Source: Rubrivivax sp.
GTDB lineage: Bacteria; Pseudomonadota; Gammaproteobacteria; Burkholderiales; Burkholderiaceae_C
Direction of reading: 5' to 3'
DNA: 6,698 bases
Assembly (NCBI GenBank): GCA_030693565.1
Contig: JAUYAJ010000415.1
Coordinates: 1 to 6,698, forward strand
This document shows, piece after piece, positions 5,623 through 6,698 of the stretch (position 1 is its first letter; the number at the start of each line of letters is the position of its first letter). Below the pieces are notes generated by a model. The model did not search any database. It was not told where the DNA came from and worked only from the letters and a program-made list of their open reading frames with translations. The position numbers and the translations under genes were made by a program.

Positions 5623-6578
5623 TGTCGGCGCTGCACAAGTTCATCTTCGAAGGCCTGCCGGTGCGCGGCATGCTGGTGCGGCTGACCGACAGCTGGCGCG
5701 AGCTGCTGGCGCGCCGTGTCGCCGAGCATGCCCATGCCCCGCCGGTGCAGTCGCTGCTGGGCGAGATGGCGGCCGCCGGCGTGCTGATGCAGGCCAACAT
5801 CAAGTTCAAGGGCGCCTTGCTGCTGCAGATGCACGGTGACGGCCCGGTCAAGCTGGCGGTGGTCGAGGTCCAGCCCTCGCTGAGTTTTCGCGCCACCGCC
5901 AGCGTGGTCGGCGAAGTCGCCGCCGACGCCAGTCTCGAAGCCATGCTCAACCTGCACGGCCAGGGCCGCTGCGCCATCACGCTGGACCCGCAGGACCGCC
6001 AGCCCGGCCAGCAGGCCTACCAAGGTGTGGTGCCGCTGCACGGCGACCAGCGCGAGCCGCTGCAGCAGGTCTCGCAGGTGCTCGAGCACTACATGCTGCA
6101 GTCCGAGCAGCTCGACACCCGGCTGGTGCTGGCGGCCGACGACCAGGTCGCCGCCGGGCTGCTGATCCAGCGTCTGCCGGTCCAAGGCGAGGGCAATCTC
6201 GGCGGCTTGCGCAACGAAGACGAGATCGGCCTGTCCGACGCCTTCAACCGCATTGCAATGCTGGCCGCCACGCTGACGCGCGAGGAGTTGTTGACGCTGG
6301 AACCGGATCGCATCCTGCACCGGCTGTTCTGGGAAGAGACGCTGCGCTGCTTCGAGCCGCTGCAGCCGAGCTTCGCCTGCACCTGCTCGCGCGATCGAGT
6401 CCAGGCGATGTTGCGCGGCCTGGGTCGCGAGGAGAGCGAGAGCTTGATTGCCGAGCGCGGTGAGGTCGAGGTTGGCTGCGAGTTCTGCGGCCGTCAGTAC
6501 CGCTTCGACGCCGTCGACGTCGGCGAGATGTTCACTCCGGAGCCCAACCAGCCGCCGTCATCGGGCGCTGTCCAGTAA
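5622..6578 (+). CDS. hslO: Hsp33, redox-regulated molecular chaperone
   Basis: Cytosolic holdase chaperone of 318 residues that is switched on by oxidative unfolding, for example by hypochlorite or by peroxide with heat, and protects proteins from aggregation. The C-terminal zinc redox switch is complete: Cys253 and Cys255 (CTC), then 30 residues, then Cys286 and Cys289 (CEFC). This is the same CXC-X30-CXXC spacing as in E. coli Hsp33. The N-terminal core (about 1-240) shows KFIFEGLPVRGMLVRLTDSW (6-25), the A-N-I-K-FKGALLLQ stretch and LSFRATASV. The acidic linker has EELLTLEPDRILHRLFWEE (221-239). The start ATG at 5622 overlaps the previous stop. AGAGG (5609-5613) lies eight bases upstream inside the carbonic anhydrase gene. 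A longer frame reaching back to 5208 is an artefact of the overlap. The last 21 bases overlap the convergent gene at the right edge. Length is slightly above E. coli (about 292), mostly from a longer core and tail. Confidence 0.96.
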   Translation: MSALHKFIFEGLPVRGMLVRLTDSWRELLARRVAEHAHAPPVQSLLGEMAAAGVLMQANIKFKGALLLQMHGDGPVKLAVVEVQPSLSFRATASVVGEVAADASLEAMLNLHGQGRCAITLDPQDRQPGQQAYQGVVPLHGDQREPLQQVSQVLEHYMLQSEQLDTRLVLAADDQVAAGLLIQRLPVQGEGNLGGLRNEDEIGLSDAFNRIAMLAATLTREELLTLEPDRILHRLFWEETLRCFEPLQPSFACTCSRDRVQAMLRGLGREESESLIAERGEVEVGCEFCGRQYRFDAVDVGEMFTPEPNQPPSSGAVQ

Positions 6579-6698
6579 GCGGGCGCGGTGCTCGCAGTCG
6601 GCGTCGTCGCAATGCTCGCAGGCCCAGGGCCAGGCCGGCGCCGCGGCGTCGCGTTCGGCCAGGCGGGTGAAGAGGCCGGCGCGCGGCGCCGGCCGGCG
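6558..6698 (-). CDS. C-terminal end of an unidentified cysteine-containing protein (truncated by window edge)
   Basis: An open minus-strand frame enters from 6698 and stops at TGA (6560-6558), leaving 46 residues. I do not recognise the family. The fragment has an Arg/Pro/Ala-rich start (RRPAPRAGLF), then PAWPWACEHC and DDADCEHRARLL. The cysteines at fragment residues 27, 30 and 35 with His29 and His37 form a CxxCx4CxH cluster that could hold a metal. Codons are mostly G or C at third positions (GAC, GCC, CGC, TGC), as in neighbouring genes, which supports real coding. Its stop lies 21 bases inside the end of convergent hslO. It is too short for the rest of the protein to be judged. Confidence 0.55.
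   Translation of the reverse strand, partial: RRPAPRAGLFTRLAERDAAAPAWPWACEHCDDADCEHRARLLDSAR

Noticed and set aside
5571..6320. A 249-codon minus-strand frame antisense to hslO
   Set aside because: Gln/His/Leu-rich translation of the complement of hslO; hslO has full conserved motifs.
1..6698. Mobile element, CRISPR, tRNA/rRNA or defence system
   Set aside because: I found no transposase motifs, regularly spaced repeats, tRNA-like fold or known defence domain, and base and codon use appear uniform across the window.

Overview
This window looks like ordinary chromosomal DNA from a GC-rich Gram-negative bacterium, most likely a betaproteobacterium of the order Burkholderiales (Rubrivivax/Leptothrix/Roseateles-like). 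The reasons are the very high GC with strong GC bias at third codon positions, a Neisseria/Burkholderia-type general porin, and the combination of DUF455 ferritin-like, gamma carbonic anhydrase and Hsp33 genes. The taxonomic call is inference. I see no insertion sequence, phage gene, CRISPR array, tRNA or rRNA.

Layout, left to right. Positions 1-678 hold the 3' two-thirds or less of an ornithine aminotransferase gene (rocD) on the plus strand. It converges on a porin gene (773-1705, minus strand); the gap carries a strong intrinsic terminator pointing in the porin direction. The porin is divergent from a MarC-family membrane protein gene (1893-2492, plus), separated by 187 bp with only weak promoter-like sequence. 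marC converges on a polar amino-acid ABC importer pair on the minus strand: a lipoprotein substrate-binding protein (3324-4175) followed by a permease (2537-3289). No ATPase gene adjoins the pair. Upstream of the pair, on the same strand, is a DUF455 ferritin-like diiron protein gene (4234-5058).

The DUF455 gene is divergent, over only 39 bp, from a translationally overlapped pair on the plus strand: a gamma-class carbonic anhydrase (5098-5622) and the redox-regulated chaperone Hsp33 (hslO, 5622-6578). The last 141 bases hold the C-terminal end of an unidentified, cysteine-containing protein on the minus strand. Its stop lies inside the end of hslO.

Functionally, the left half mixes arginine/ornithine catabolism with envelope transport. 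The right half groups a probable diiron protein, a carbonic anhydrase-like metalloenzyme and an oxidative-stress chaperone around one short divergent promoter region. No clearly new system is visible. The points most worth a second look are the overlapping back-to-back -10 elements with a possible leaderless start at 5058, the inverted repeat placed inside the putative promoter spacer of the ABC importer, and the cysteine cluster in the truncated gene at the right edge.
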